A stretch of 64,000 nt of DNA, taken from NCBI RefSeq assembly GCF_003149455.1, contig NZ_QFFK01000003.1, forward strand, positions 558,001 to 622,000, given 5' to 3'. The notes below the pieces were generated by a model. That model was not told the origin of the DNA. It made no database searches and was given only the letters and a program-made list of their open reading frames with translations. Source of the stretch: Chitinophaga deserti (GTDB taxonomy: Bacteria; Bacteroidota; Bacteroidia; Chitinophagales; Chitinophagaceae). The position numbers were made by a program, and so were the translations under genes. This document shows positions 1 to 7,549 of this stretch, in pieces (the stretch's first letter is position 1; each line of letters starts with the position of its first letter).

Positions 1-70
1 CGGTACAAACCAGCAAAAGGAAAAGGATCGAGAATTGCCTCATCGGGATGATTCGTGTAAGGTCCGGCAT
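1..70 (-). CDS. 5' end of an exported protein gene (cut by window edge)
   Basis: Only the first 23 codons are in the window. Reading leftward, ATG at 70 is followed by an in-frame second ATG at 43. From the second ATG the peptide runs MRQFSILFLLLVCT, a typical start of a Sec signal peptide or, given the Cys, possibly a lipoprotein signal. The start at 43 therefore looks more natural, although the one at 70 lies 3 nt beyond the PNP stop and would be tightly coupled to it. The gene follows purine nucleoside phosphorylase in the same direction, probably in the same transcript. The function cannot be told from this fragment. Confidence 0.5.
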   Translation of the reverse strand, partial: MPDLTRIIPMRQFSILFLLLVCT

Positions 71-73
71 ATG

Positions 74-886
74 CTACAATTGCCGGGCCAATTCGCTGAA
101 AATATAAGTTAAATGCGGCTCGGCCGATTTGGCTGCCGCCAGTACCTCTTCGTGGGTGATAACGTTTTCCTCTTCCCGGATGCCCAGGTCGGTGATCACG
201 CTCATGGCAAAAACACGGAGACCGCTATGAATAGCTACGATCACTTCCGGAACGGTGCTCATGCCCACGGCGTCGCCACCAATAATGTGCATGAATTTAT
301 ATTCCGCCCGCGTTTCGAAGGTAGGGCCCTGTACGCCAACATACACCCCTTCGTGTAAAGGTATGTTTTTACCGGCGGCAATGCGTTTGGCTTCCGCAAT
401 GAGGACTTTGCTGTAAGGCTCACTCATATCCGGAAAGCGGGGGCCCAGGACGGCGTTGTTGGGACCGCGCAGCGGGTGCTCCGGCTGCAGGTTGATGTGA
501 TCGGTGATGATCATCAGGTCGCCCACCCGGAATTTTGCATTCATACCACCGGCAGCATTGGAAATAAGCAGGGTCTCAATACCGAGGGCTTTCATCACCC
601 TTACCGGAAAGGTTACCTGATGCATGGATAGCCCTTCATAATAATGGTACCTGCCTGCCATGGCCACTACCGGCTTACCACCGAGTTTCCCGAGAATCAG
701 TTTCCCGGAATGCCCTTCCACCGTTGCCGGCGGAAAATGAGGGATATGGTCGTAGGGGATCTCCGTCTTATCCGTGATCTCCCCAGCCAGGTTCCCCAGG
801 CCGCTGCCAAGGATGATGCCTACGGCCGGGCGCTCTTTGGTAAACTGCTGTATGTAAGCTTTCGATTCGTTTATCTGTTCCAGCAT
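74..886 (-). CDS. punA: Purine nucleoside phosphorylase (trimeric, PNP/MTAP family)
   Basis: Cytosolic enzyme that splits purine nucleosides with phosphate to give the free base and (deoxy)ribose-1-phosphate in purine salvage. The 270-aa length is normal for the trimeric family. Visible family motifs are the phosphate loop GSGLG (27-31), GRYHYYEG (about 78-85), SNAAGGMN (109-116) and GPTFET (187-192), with the base-site Glu at 191 and the ribose-site His at 245. At the base-specificity position, where human PNP has Asn243, this protein has Asp233 (SVITDLG), so substrate preference may not be purely 6-oxopurine. A TAACTTTG promoter element lies 20-27 nt upstream. The gene is divergent from sucC. 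Confidence 0.93.
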   Translation of the reverse strand: MLEQINESKAYIQQFTKERPAVGIILGSGLGNLAGEITDKTEIPYDHIPHFPPATVEGHSGKLILGKLGGKPVVAMAGRYHYYEGLSMHQVTFPVRVMKALGIETLLISNAAGGMNAKFRVGDLMIITDHINLQPEHPLRGPNNAVLGPRFPDMSEPYSKVLIAEAKRIAAGKNIPLHEGVYVGVQGPTFETRAEYKFMHIIGGDAVGMSTVPEVIVAIHSGLRVFAMSVITDLGIREEENVITHEEVLAAAKSAEPHLTYIFSELARQL

Positions 887-905
887 ATCCGGGTTTTATG
901 CCCGG

Positions 906-913
906 CAAAGTTA
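906..913 (-). promoter_or_regulatory. Promoter -7 element for PNP
   Basis: TAACTTTG on the minus strand is a full match to the Bacteroidota -7 consensus TAnnTTTG. It places transcription initiation near 899, about 13 nt before the PNP start. No clear -33 TTG is seen at the usual spacing. Confidence 0.6.
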
Positions 914-970
914 ATTCTTCGTTGCATATCATCCGCCCTATCCAAAGAAATCCCCGGATTAAAACAATAA

Positions 971-995
971 TTGCCTAAATTAGCGGCCAAATTTG
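971..995 (+). promoter_or_regulatory. Candidate sucC promoter
   Basis: TTG at 971-973 and CAAATTTG at 988-995 match the Bacteroidota promoter with one deviation in the -7 element and rather short spacing (14 nt). Initiation would fall at about 1002, directly at the sucC ATG (1003), implying a leaderless or nearly leaderless message. Confidence 0.35.
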
Positions 996-1002
996 TATTC
1001 CG

Positions 1003-2217
1003 ATGAATTTACACGAGTACCAGGCTAAAGAACTGCTGAAAAAATATAACGTACCAGTACAGGAAGGTATCCCGGTTGATACGCCCGAAGCTGCTGCAGA
1101 GGCTTACAAGCAACTGAAAGTACAGTTTGGAAACGAGTTTTCCGTTGTAAAGGCGCAAATCCACGCGGGCGGCCGCGGTAAAGGCAAGATCCGTGGCACT
1201 GAGCAACGTGGTGTGGCTGTGGGTAAAAACGCGGAAGATGTAAAAACCATCGCCGGTAACATTCTCGGCGGTACCCTCGTTACCATCCAGACCGGCGATG
1301 CCGGCAAGGTTGTCAATAAAGTACTGGTTGCACAGGATGTTTACTATCCCGGTGCTAACCCCATTAAAGAATTCTACCTCTCCATCCTCCTCGACCGTGC
1401 TTCCGGCATGAACGTGATCATGTACTCCACCGAAGGTGGTATGGACATCGAGGAAGTGGCGCATAACACTCCCGACAAGATTTTCAAAGAAAGAGTATAC
1501 CCCGGCGGTAAGCTCGAAGCTTTCCAGGCGCGTAAAATCGCCTTCAACTTCGGCCTCTCCGGTGAAGCTTTCAAAAACATGGTGAAATTCGTAACCAACC
1601 TGTATAACGCATACGTTGGCCTCGATGCTGCCATGCTCGAAATCAACCCCCTCTTCAAAACCAGCGACGAGAAAATCATCGCGGTGGATTGTAAGATGAA
1701 CCTGGACGATAACGCCCTCATCCGCCACCCCGAACTCGTTGCCCTCCGCGATATCACCGAAGAAGATCCTACCGAAGTAGAAGCCAGCAAACACAACCTC
1801 AACTTCGTGAAGCTCGACGGTAACGTGGGTTGCATGGTAAACGGCGCCGGTCTGGCCATGGCTACCATGGACATGATCAAGCTTTCCGGTGGTGAACCCG
1901 CTAACTTCCTGGACGTAGGCGGTACTGCCAACGCTCAAACCGTAGAAGCCGGCTTCCGCATCATCCTGAAAGATCCGAAAGTGAAAGCGATCCTCATCAA
2001 CATCTTCGGCGGTATCGTTCGTTGCGACCGTGTTGCTCAGGGTGTGATCGACGCTTACCAGTCTATCGGTAACATCAACGTTCCCATCATCGTTCGCCTG
2101 CAGGGCACCAACGCTGCCGAAGCTAAAACCCTCATCGAAGAAAGCGGCCTGAAAGTTCAATCCGCCATCCTCCTGAGCGAAGCTGCAGCACTCGTAAACA
2201 AAGCAGTAAGCGCTTAA
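1003..2217 (+). CDS. sucC: Succinyl-CoA synthetase (ADP-forming) beta subunit
   Basis: ATP-grasp subunit of the TCA-cycle enzyme that interconverts succinyl-CoA and succinate with substrate-level phosphorylation. It normally pairs with the SucD alpha subunit, which is not in this window. The 404-aa protein begins with the hallmark MNLHEYQAKELLKKY, has the ATP-grasp core in the N-terminal two thirds, the segment GGRGKGKIRG (about 53-62) and the C-terminal CoA-ligase segment NIFGGIVRCD (about 338-347). The codons are strongly biased toward a restricted set, as expected for a highly expressed gene. A strong terminator follows 28 nt after the stop, so sucC is monocistronic here. Confidence 0.96.
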   Translation: MNLHEYQAKELLKKYNVPVQEGIPVDTPEAAAEAYKQLKVQFGNEFSVVKAQIHAGGRGKGKIRGTEQRGVAVGKNAEDVKTIAGNILGGTLVTIQTGDAGKVVNKVLVAQDVYYPGANPIKEFYLSILLDRASGMNVIMYSTEGGMDIEEVAHNTPDKIFKERVYPGGKLEAFQARKIAFNFGLSGEAFKNMVKFVTNLYNAYVGLDAAMLEINPLFKTSDEKIIAVDCKMNLDDNALIRHPELVALRDITEEDPTEVEASKHNLNFVKLDGNVGCMVNGAGLAMATMDMIKLSGGEPANFLDVGGTANAQTVEAGFRIILKDPKVKAILINIFGGIVRCDRVAQGVIDAYQSIGNINVPIIVRLQGTNAAEAKTLIEESGLKVQSAILLSEAAALVNKAVSA

Positions 2218-2245
2218 ACGAAAGCATTACACATATTTTTCCGGG

Positions 2246-2278
2246 AAAGGACGGTCTGCATAAGACCGTCCTTTTTCA
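2246..2278 (+). terminator. Intrinsic terminator of sucC
   Basis: Perfect 12-bp stem (AAAGGACGGTCT with AGACCGTCCTTT) around a 5-nt loop, followed by a T run. Confidence 0.9.
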
Positions 2279-2499
2279 TTATCCGCCAGCCAGTATTCCG
2301 CTGGCCCGGCCGCCGTTGTGTCACTCCCTTCAGCGGCACATGGCTGCTGCTCCCCGCATCTCCCGATCAGTTCCACCGCCAGCCCCTGTTCCCCGCCGCC
2401 CGCGGTAATTATGCACTCCTGCCCGAAAAAAAGACTACTTTTATAGTCCATCCTTACTTACTGCAAAACATGACGGCTCAACTGTAAAAGCAAGACAGC

Positions 2500-3504
2500 A
2501 TGTTACGACTCCGTCAATTCTTCCTTATCTGCTCGGGCGCCCACCTGCCCCTGCTCCGCCGCGCACCTTCCGAAACCAATAAGTACGCCGGTATAGGAGC
2601 TACTATTTTCTTTACGGGCCTGTTTGCCGCCATTGCTGCAGGCTATGCCTTATGGACTGTTTTCCGTAATCCCTGGGCCGCCATAGGCTTCGCCCTTGTG
2701 TGGGGGCTCATGATCTTCAATCTCGACCGTTACATCGTTTCCAGCCTCAAGAAGCGCGACCGCTTCGGCAAGGAGCTGTGGATGGCCCTCCCCCGCCTCA
2801 TCCTCGCCGTCATGATCGCTGTAGTGATATCCAAACCACTGGAACTGAAGATCTTCGAACGGGAAATACTCGCCGAACTTACCCTCATGGAACAGGAACA
2901 GCGCCAGGCCGAAGACTCCCTCGTCCGCAACGCCTTCACCGCCCGCAAAAGCGAACTGGCCTCCAGGATGGCAGCCCTCCAGTCCCAGATACAGATTCAA
3001 ACTAGCCGGGTAGATACTTTACAACTCCGTGCCCAGCAGGAAGCCGATGGTACCGGCGGCTCACGCGTTAAGAACCTTGGTCCCATCTATAAAGCCAAGA
3101 AAGCCGATGCAGACAGCGCCGCCCTCGCCTTGCAGGCCCTTCAGTCACAACGTGCCGCACTGAACGCAGAAATCACTGCCGACGACGACAGCCTGGCCAG
3201 CCGCCTCACCGCCCTTGAACGTCATAAGCCCGATGGTATGGCCTCACGCCTCGAAGCGCTTGGCCGTATCACTAAAAAGAGCGCCCCCATCCAATGGGCC
3301 AACTGGTTCATCATGCTGCTGTTCATTGCACTGGAAACTGCTCCCGTACTGGTAAAGCTCATCTCCCCCCGCGGCCCCTACGATGATCTGCTCGATCAGC
3401 ATGAGTTCACCTTCACCATGCACCGCAAAGAAAAGAAGGCCATCCTCGAAATGGAGACGGAGGCTCGCATCCGCAAAACCGAAGAAGAAAACGCGTACGT
3501 TTAG
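2500..3504 (+). CDS. DUF4407 membrane protein with periplasmic coiled coil
   Basis: Protein of 334 aa of the DUF4407 family, whose function is unknown. Hydrophobic segments at about 33-53, 60-80 and 95-113 are followed by a long charged, Gln/Ala-rich helical region (about 120-250, coiled-coil-like), a fourth hydrophobic segment at about 268-290 (WFIMLLFIALETAPVLVKL) and a cytoplasmic charged tail. The family signature FNLDRYIVSS is at about 74-83, and ETAPVLVKL is also typical. The gene stands alone between the sucC terminator and an OsmC-type gene. The 280 nt upstream of it hold only the terminator and no convincing gene. Confidence 0.85.
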   Translation: MLRLRQFFLICSGAHLPLLRRAPSETNKYAGIGATIFFTGLFAAIAAGYALWTVFRNPWAAIGFALVWGLMIFNLDRYIVSSLKKRDRFGKELWMALPRLILAVMIAVVISKPLELKIFEREILAELTLMEQEQRQAEDSLVRNAFTARKSELASRMAALQSQIQIQTSRVDTLQLRAQQEADGTGGSRVKNLGPIYKAKKADADSAALALQALQSQRAALNAEITADDDSLASRLTALERHKPDGMASRLEALGRITKKSAPIQWANWFIMLLFIALETAPVLVKLISPRGPYDDLLDQHEFTFTMHRKEKKAILEMETEARIRKTEEENAYV

Positions 3505-3554
3505 CATAAAGGGGATTTGTTATTCCCCTGAACTTTGCGTACTTTAAACATACT

Positions 3555-3965
3555 ATGCAGGTACATCTCAAAACCATCCATGAAACGAGCGCAGCCGCAG
3601 GCTGGGCAGGGCCCCGCAGCCTGGTGATAGACCGTACGCCCCGTGCCGGCGGCCTTGGTATAGGGTTTAGCGGAGAAGAATTGTTTATGATGTCGATCGC
3701 TGCCAGCGTATGCAACAGCCTGTACCAGGAAGCAGCGAAGCGAGACATTCCCGTGGCGCATGTGGAGATAATCGTCAATGGCGACTGGGCTGGTGAGCCT
3801 GCACAGGCACGCAATATCCGGTACGACGTTAAACTGGAATCTTCCGCGCCCCGCGAAGCGGTAGAAGACCTCATCCGCAGTGTTGATCAGGCAGCAGACA
3901 TTCCCCTGTCTATCCGCTCCGGAACGCCGGTAAAGCTCAATTCCATCGACGTACTGAAAGGATAG
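3555..3965 (+). CDS. OsmC family protein
   Basis: Protein of 136 aa with the OsmC/Ohr fold layout: an N-terminal beta region, the central helix segment with FSGEELFMMSIAASVCNSLY (about 39-58), and a C-terminal segment with small repeats of hydrophobic residues. Members reduce organic hydroperoxides with two cysteines. Here only one clear Cys (in ASVCN) sits at a redox position and no second Cys is visible, so peroxidase activity is doubtful and a related OsmC-like role is possible. The ATG at 3555 is the first in frame. The gene lies 50 nt after the DUF4407 gene. Confidence 0.8.
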   Translation: MQVHLKTIHETSAAAGWAGPRSLVIDRTPRAGGLGIGFSGEELFMMSIAASVCNSLYQEAAKRDIPVAHVEIIVNGDWAGEPAQARNIRYDVKLESSAPREAVEDLIRSVDQAADIPLSIRSGTPVKLNSIDVLKG

Positions 3966-4524
3966 CAGCAACCACCCCTCTGCTTCCCCGGCGGCACCCA
4001 GCACCGGAGAGCATTTTATTTACACAAACTTCACAAAAACGACGAATCAACACTCAATATCCTCAAACGCCCATTAGGTCATCAGGCGGGGTATTTGTGA
4101 CATAAAAAGTTCCTGAAAATATTGGCGTATTCACTTCAATGCTTCAGTGATCCTTCAGTGATCCTTCAGTGAACCTTCAGTCAAACACCCTCAAACCTAT
4201 ACCACCACTGAAGGATCACTGAAGGATGGCAGTAGGATGTCAGTAGGTTTTGCAAAACCCTTTCGAGCTTAAAAGACGCTTATAATGACTAATAATCAAT
4301 GTGTTAGTATCAAATCTACCAGCTTTTGCCATGTTCTTCCCATGCAAGCAATTCCCTGTTTTTGAAATAATGTGAAAAAGCTTTTTCATTTACAATCTAT
4401 ACCAAATTCAAGCCTTTAGCACGCTGACAACGATTATTTGCATGTTCCATTCCGACTGTTGACAATGGTCTGTAAGTTTGGAAAACTACACTACATTTCT
4501 TACATTAACATAAACCCCTATTCA
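3966..4524. other. Intergenic region with an 11-bp repeat array
   Basis: No gene is visible. The region is AT-rich and contains the 11-bp-period array at 4142-4250 (see the repeat entry). The open frame continues upstream of 4525 to an ATG at 4438, but the added residues lack a signal peptide. Confidence 0.7.
4142..4250. repeat. 11-bp-period repeat array with inverted second half
   Basis: Four direct units of CTTCAGTGATC type run from 4142 to 4185 (the third reads CTTCAGTGAAC and the fourth is diverged). After a 21-nt spacer, four units of the opposite orientation follow at 4207-4250 (ACTGAAGGATC, ACTGAAGGATG, GCAGTAGGATG, TCAGTAGGTTT). The register is exactly 11 bp throughout each half. The two halves can pair into a long imperfect hairpin or cruciform. 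Confidence 0.85.
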
Positions 4525-5436
4525 ATGCGTACCCCTTATTTCCTCATAGTGTATCTGCTTTTACCGGGCATGTTCCGGCCCGCTTTGGCACAGCAGGACG
4601 TAAAGGCTCTGCTTTATTCTGCAGGCCAACAACTGGACGATGCCTTTCAACATTCCCGGCAGGGAAAACTGCTTACATACTATTCCCCGCAGGTGGTAGT
4701 GATGCCTGAGTTTCACAACATACTGTATGGTCATAAAAACACCGGGAGTTACTATGCCCATTGGCTGAACCGCACTACGTTTAATCAGCTGAACAGGAAA
4801 ATTGTGGATGTTCAGTCTGCGGGACAAAATGCCATTGAAGCCGGCAACTATCAGCACAGGTTTGTGAAAACAGGAAGTGACACGGCAACCTATAGTGCCA
4901 AATACCTCAGGGTTTGGGACCTTGGGGATAAAAAGGCCCCGCAGATTATAGTGGAAGTATGGGGGTCCGTAAATTGGTTTGAGCGCTCTATATTGCCACA
5001 GATCCCTGATTTCCCATCTGCACCGCCTCCCTCTGCTGCTGACAATGAAACAGTATCCCAGATTACGGAACGCAACACGTTAATTAAGCGGTTTGTTACT
5101 GCAAGAGATGGAGTATCGCACGCTAAACTGTTTGCACAGGATGCCATCTATATGCCTTATTATGAAAACATGCACATCGGCATCGATAGCGTACATGCGT
5201 ATTTTGTGCGCCACGAGCGGCCAGACAATCTGACGATCGACTCCCTTCAAATCCTGCATGCCAATATGATAGAGCTCGGTAATGGTATTGTGCTGGAAAA
5301 TGGGTTTTACAAAGTGCGCTGGCATACGGCAGATGATCCTGCGGGCGGAACCGGTAGCGGGAAAAGCGTAAATGTCTGGAAGAAAAACAAAAGGGGGGAA
5401 TGGATGATGTTCCGGCAGATGGTAAATCACGATTAG
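4525..5436 (+). CDS. Exported protein with two NTF2-like (DUF4440/SnoaL-type) halves
   Basis: Protein of 303 aa from the ATG at 4525. This start is preferred because it gives a clean signal peptide (MRTPYFLIVYLLLPGMF, cleavage after about ALA at 22-24); the ATG at 4438 adds a non-signal extension. Two halves of about 130 aa each read like NTF2-like domains: the first has SRQGKLLTYYSPQVVVMPEF and ends with IIVEVWGS, the second has ARDGVSHAKLFAQDAIYMP and ends in VNVWKKNKRGEWMMFRQM, the typical last strand of DUF4440 proteins. The function is unknown; many such proteins bind small ligands in the periplasm. It is a single gene flanked on both sides by 11-bp-period arrays. Confidence 0.75.
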   Translation: MRTPYFLIVYLLLPGMFRPALAQQDVKALLYSAGQQLDDAFQHSRQGKLLTYYSPQVVVMPEFHNILYGHKNTGSYYAHWLNRTTFNQLNRKIVDVQSAGQNAIEAGNYQHRFVKTGSDTATYSAKYLRVWDLGDKKAPQIIVEVWGSVNWFERSILPQIPDFPSAPPPSAADNETVSQITERNTLIKRFVTARDGVSHAKLFAQDAIYMPYYENMHIGIDSVHAYFVRHERPDNLTIDSLQILHANMIELGNGIVLENGFYKVRWHTADDPAGGTGSGKSVNVWKKNKRGEWMMFRQMVNHD

Positions 5437-5557
5437 GATACCGGAATCAAAACCTTCAAAGGATACCTTCACAATATTCAGGAATAGATTTGATCAATGT
5501 AAACATTATCATGATTTCCCAAGAATTTATGTAAACATATTCAAGGACCAGCCGAAA

Positions 5558-5608
5558 AGGCCAAAGGCCGATTACAGGCCAATTAGAGGCCGATTACAGG
5601 CCGATTAG
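5558..5608. repeat. 11-bp-period tandem array (AGGCCGATTAC type)
   Basis: One partial unit (5558-5564) is followed by four full 11-bp units: AGGCCGATTAC (5565-5575), AGGCCAATTAG (5576-5586), AGGCCGATTAC (5587-5597) and AGGCCGATTAG (5598-5608). All are head to tail without spacers. Confidence 0.88.
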
Positions 5609-5689
5609 CGTCTTATGCAACAAGATTTAAGGGGAATACACCGCTGATTATCATTAGATTACAAGGATACGCGGGCAATAATGGGCAGG

Positions 5690-5777
5690 TTACAAGTAAT
5701 TTAAAGCATGTAACAATCACATTATAAGCAGATTGCAAGCAAATTTTACCCAGGTTACAAGGAGCATACAACGGAAA
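5690..5777. repeat. Degenerate 11-bp-period tract
   Basis: Eight consecutive 11-nt blocks share a loose core around TTACAAGnAAT (for example TTACAAGTAAT, TATAAGCAGAT, TGCAAGCAAAT). The same register may extend back to about 5646. The periodicity is weaker than in the neighbouring array. Confidence 0.5.
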
Positions 5778-5826
5778 ATTACGGTTGGGTGTAATCGCTA
5801 ACCTTGCACAATAGTGTGTCCTGAAT

Positions 5827-6462
5827 TCATTTTATGCTGGTGTTATCCACCACAAGTTCCACTTCATATACCGGGCTGAAGAGGTATACCCTGCGCGTTT
5901 CGGTTTCCTCGCAGCGGATGCGCTTCCGGATCTTCTCTCCCCGGCGGAACACACGACCGTCTTTGGTTTTAAATAATTTACCCACGGGAATCGATTCTAC
6001 GAGGTGGTGGTTTTCCTTCTGGCGGTCGTACCGCATGAGCACGCGCATGAGGCCTTCGTCTGAGCAGGAGGTGGCACCGGGATTGTGAAGGCTCTGGCGA
6101 ACAGCGTTCTCCACGTCGTGGGGCATATAGCCTTTGCCGATGAACTCGCGGAGGATCTTTGCGTATTCGTTCTTCCATTCGCGGCCGTGGGCGGATACGC
6201 TGTGGCCGTAGACAAGAAAGGTGGTGAGATGGGCAATTTCGTGGAGCATCGTGAGCAGGAAGGCGTATTTATTCAGGCCTCCATTGATGCTGATACGGTG
6301 GCCTTTGCCCTGGTATGGGTGGCGGTAGTCGCCCAGTACGCTCTGGCGCTCGCGGGTGATGGTGAGATGCACCTTATATTCGGTGATGTATGCGATAACC
6401 TGCTCAAAGGTGCCTTCGGGCAGGTAGGCGGCCAATGCCTGTAAAGGATGTTCTTGCTTCAA
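5827..6462 (-). CDS. SprT-like zinc metalloprotease
   Basis: Protein of 211 aa with the SprT/Spartan-type metalloprotease core: HEIAH at 74-78 and a third probable zinc ligand in AHGREWK (His92). The Asn-Gly-Gly and leucine-rich segment just before HEIAH is also typical. The C-terminal zinc ribbon found in some SprT proteins is not evident (no CxxC pairs); instead there is a basic segment (RRGEKIRKRIR) and a beta-rich tail. The substrate is unknown. It is the last gene of a tight leftward group, starting 3 nt after the stop of the membrane protein gene. Confidence 0.88.
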   Translation of the reverse strand: MKQEHPLQALAAYLPEGTFEQVIAYITEYKVHLTITRERQSVLGDYRHPYQGKGHRISINGGLNKYAFLLTMLHEIAHLTTFLVYGHSVSAHGREWKNEYAKILREFIGKGYMPHDVENAVRQSLHNPGATSCSDEGLMRVLMRYDRQKENHHLVESIPVGKLFKTKDGRVFRRGEKIRKRIRCEETETRRVYLFSPVYEVELVVDNTSIK

Positions 6463-6465
6463 CGG

Positions 6466-6864
6466 TTACTCTGGTTTCTTGTGCCTGAGGCTGGCGCGAA
6501 ACAGCTGCCAGGTTTCCAGCACGGTATACACAAGGTAAAAGAACAGCAGGATGAAGATGGTGGCTTTGCTGACCTGGCTCCTGTTGGCAATCACATAAGC
6601 CGCGATACCTACCACGCAGAGCATCAGTTTGCTCAGCGTGGAGGCATAAACGGAACGAACGAAAACGTTCGGGTTTTCAGCCGTAAGACCTTTACGGCTG
6701 GTGGAATAGCTGACCAGGGTAACGAGCGCGAGCACGATGTTGCCGATCATGAGTATAGGAAAATGCACGCCCATAGCAGCGAGCCATCCTTCCTTCAATA
6801 TAAACAACGTACCTGTAATGGCTGCGAACACTGCCGCCAGCCAGAAAATAAATTTATCGGTCAT
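6466..6864 (-). CDS. Small four-helix membrane protein next to AtpZ
   Basis: Protein of 132 aa with four hydrophobic segments (about 5-25, 37-55, 75-93 and 99-118) and a basic C-terminus. It overlaps the AtpZ gene by 11 nt. From memory, in Bacteroidota a protein of this kind usually lies between atpZ and atpB and may act like subunit I in ATP synthase assembly, but here the F1Fo genes do not follow. No motif identifies it more closely. Confidence 0.6.
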   Translation of the reverse strand: MTDKFIFWLAAVFAAITGTLFILKEGWLAAMGVHFPILMIGNIVLALVTLVSYSTSRKGLTAENPNVFVRSVYASTLSKLMLCVVGIAAYVIANRSQVSKATIFILLFFYLVYTVLETWQLFRASLRHKKPE

Positions 6865-7084
6865 GCCTGCTGGTATCTTTTACAATTTGCCACAAAAGTA
6901 GGCCTAAAGCGAGTAAAGAAAAAATGATCATGAACAGCGGGAACCCGATGTTCACTTTTTTATCCAGCAGGTAGCCCAGCCATAACGCCACACCGATCCC
7001 GGCCATCATCTGGAAGGCCAGCCCGGCATACCGCAGCAGCAGGTTAGACGGTTTCTGTTTCTTCCTGAACGATGGATCTTCCAT
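6854..7084 (-). CDS. atpZ: AtpZ/AtpI family protein
   Basis: Protein of 76 aa with two transmembrane helices: about 21-41 (AGLAFQMMAGIGVALWLGYLL) with the family pattern GxxxGxxLGxxxD, then 50-68. AtpZ/AtpI proteins assist assembly of the ATP synthase c-ring or Mg/Ca handling near the Fo sector. The start at 7084 lies inside the 3' end of the bactofilin gene (41-nt overlap); the next in-frame Met is after the first basic stretch and would cut into the helix, so the overlap appears real. The expected atpB, atpE and atpF genes are absent downstream. Confidence 0.8.
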   Translation of the reverse strand: MEDPSFRKKQKPSNLLLRYAGLAFQMMAGIGVALWLGYLLDKKVNIGFPLFMIIFSLLALGLLLWQIVKDTSRHDR

Positions 7085-7496
7085 GTTTTACATCTGCAGT
7101 GATTTCAGAAACGGTGCGCACCGGAGGAGCATCAGCCGGGTCCATATAGCAGCGGCCATTGAACTTAACGGTAGGCTCCATTTCAAAATGCGCAGTGTAA
7201 ATATCCCCTTTAATGAATGCGTTGCCCTTCAGGAACAACAGGTCATCCACTTTAATAATTCCGGTCACTTTACCAAGAATGTCCGCGCTTTGGCAGATCA
7301 GGTCTCCCAGAATCTCCCCTTCCGGTCCTACCACTATCTTCGCTTTGGTAGAAACCAGGCCTGTTACCTGTCCATCGATCCGGATATCCCCTTCACACAC
7401 AATATCTCCCTGAATAGTGGTTCCGTTGCCAATAAGGTTAATGTTGGAGGAAGGCATAATGCTCTTGCCTTCACTTTTCTTACTTTGGTTAAACAT
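7044..7496 (-). CDS. Bactofilin (polymer-forming cytoskeletal protein)
   Basis: Protein of 150 aa with the DUF583 bactofilin core: an N-terminal disordered tail, then repeated short beta turns such as GTTIQGDIVCEGDIRIDGQV, GPEGEILGDL and KGNAFIKGDI that form the right-handed beta helix. Bactofilins self-assemble without nucleotide into filaments and position cell-wall enzymes or other machinery. The gene sits between a small membrane-anchored protein resembling the N-terminus of M23 peptidases (7550-7945) and AtpZ, and overlaps the latter. Confidence 0.92.
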   Translation of the reverse strand: MFNQSKKSEGKSIMPSSNINLIGNGTTIQGDIVCEGDIRIDGQVTGLVSTKAKIVVGPEGEILGDLICQSADILGKVTGIIKVDDLLFLKGNAFIKGDIYTAHFEMEPTVKFNGRCYMDPADAPPVRTVSEITADVKHGRSIVQEETETV

Positions 7497-7549
7497 AGGT
7501 CAGAAGGTTTTTCTTTTAATAAAGATAATCTAAGATAGTGAAAAAATAT

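Larger units (their letters stand above)
5437..5826. other. Intergenic region with 11-bp-period arrays
   Basis: No gene or RNA is visible. The stretch is dominated by the repeat tracts described at 5558-5608 and 5690-5777. Confidence 0.7.

Noticed and set aside
1009..2160. Long open frame antisense to sucC (383 codons)
   Set aside because: It is a by-product of the biased codon use of the highly expressed sense gene; no start signal or family match.
2227..2451. 74-codon leftward ORF behind sucC
   Set aside because: It overlaps the sucC terminator and gives a low-complexity product.
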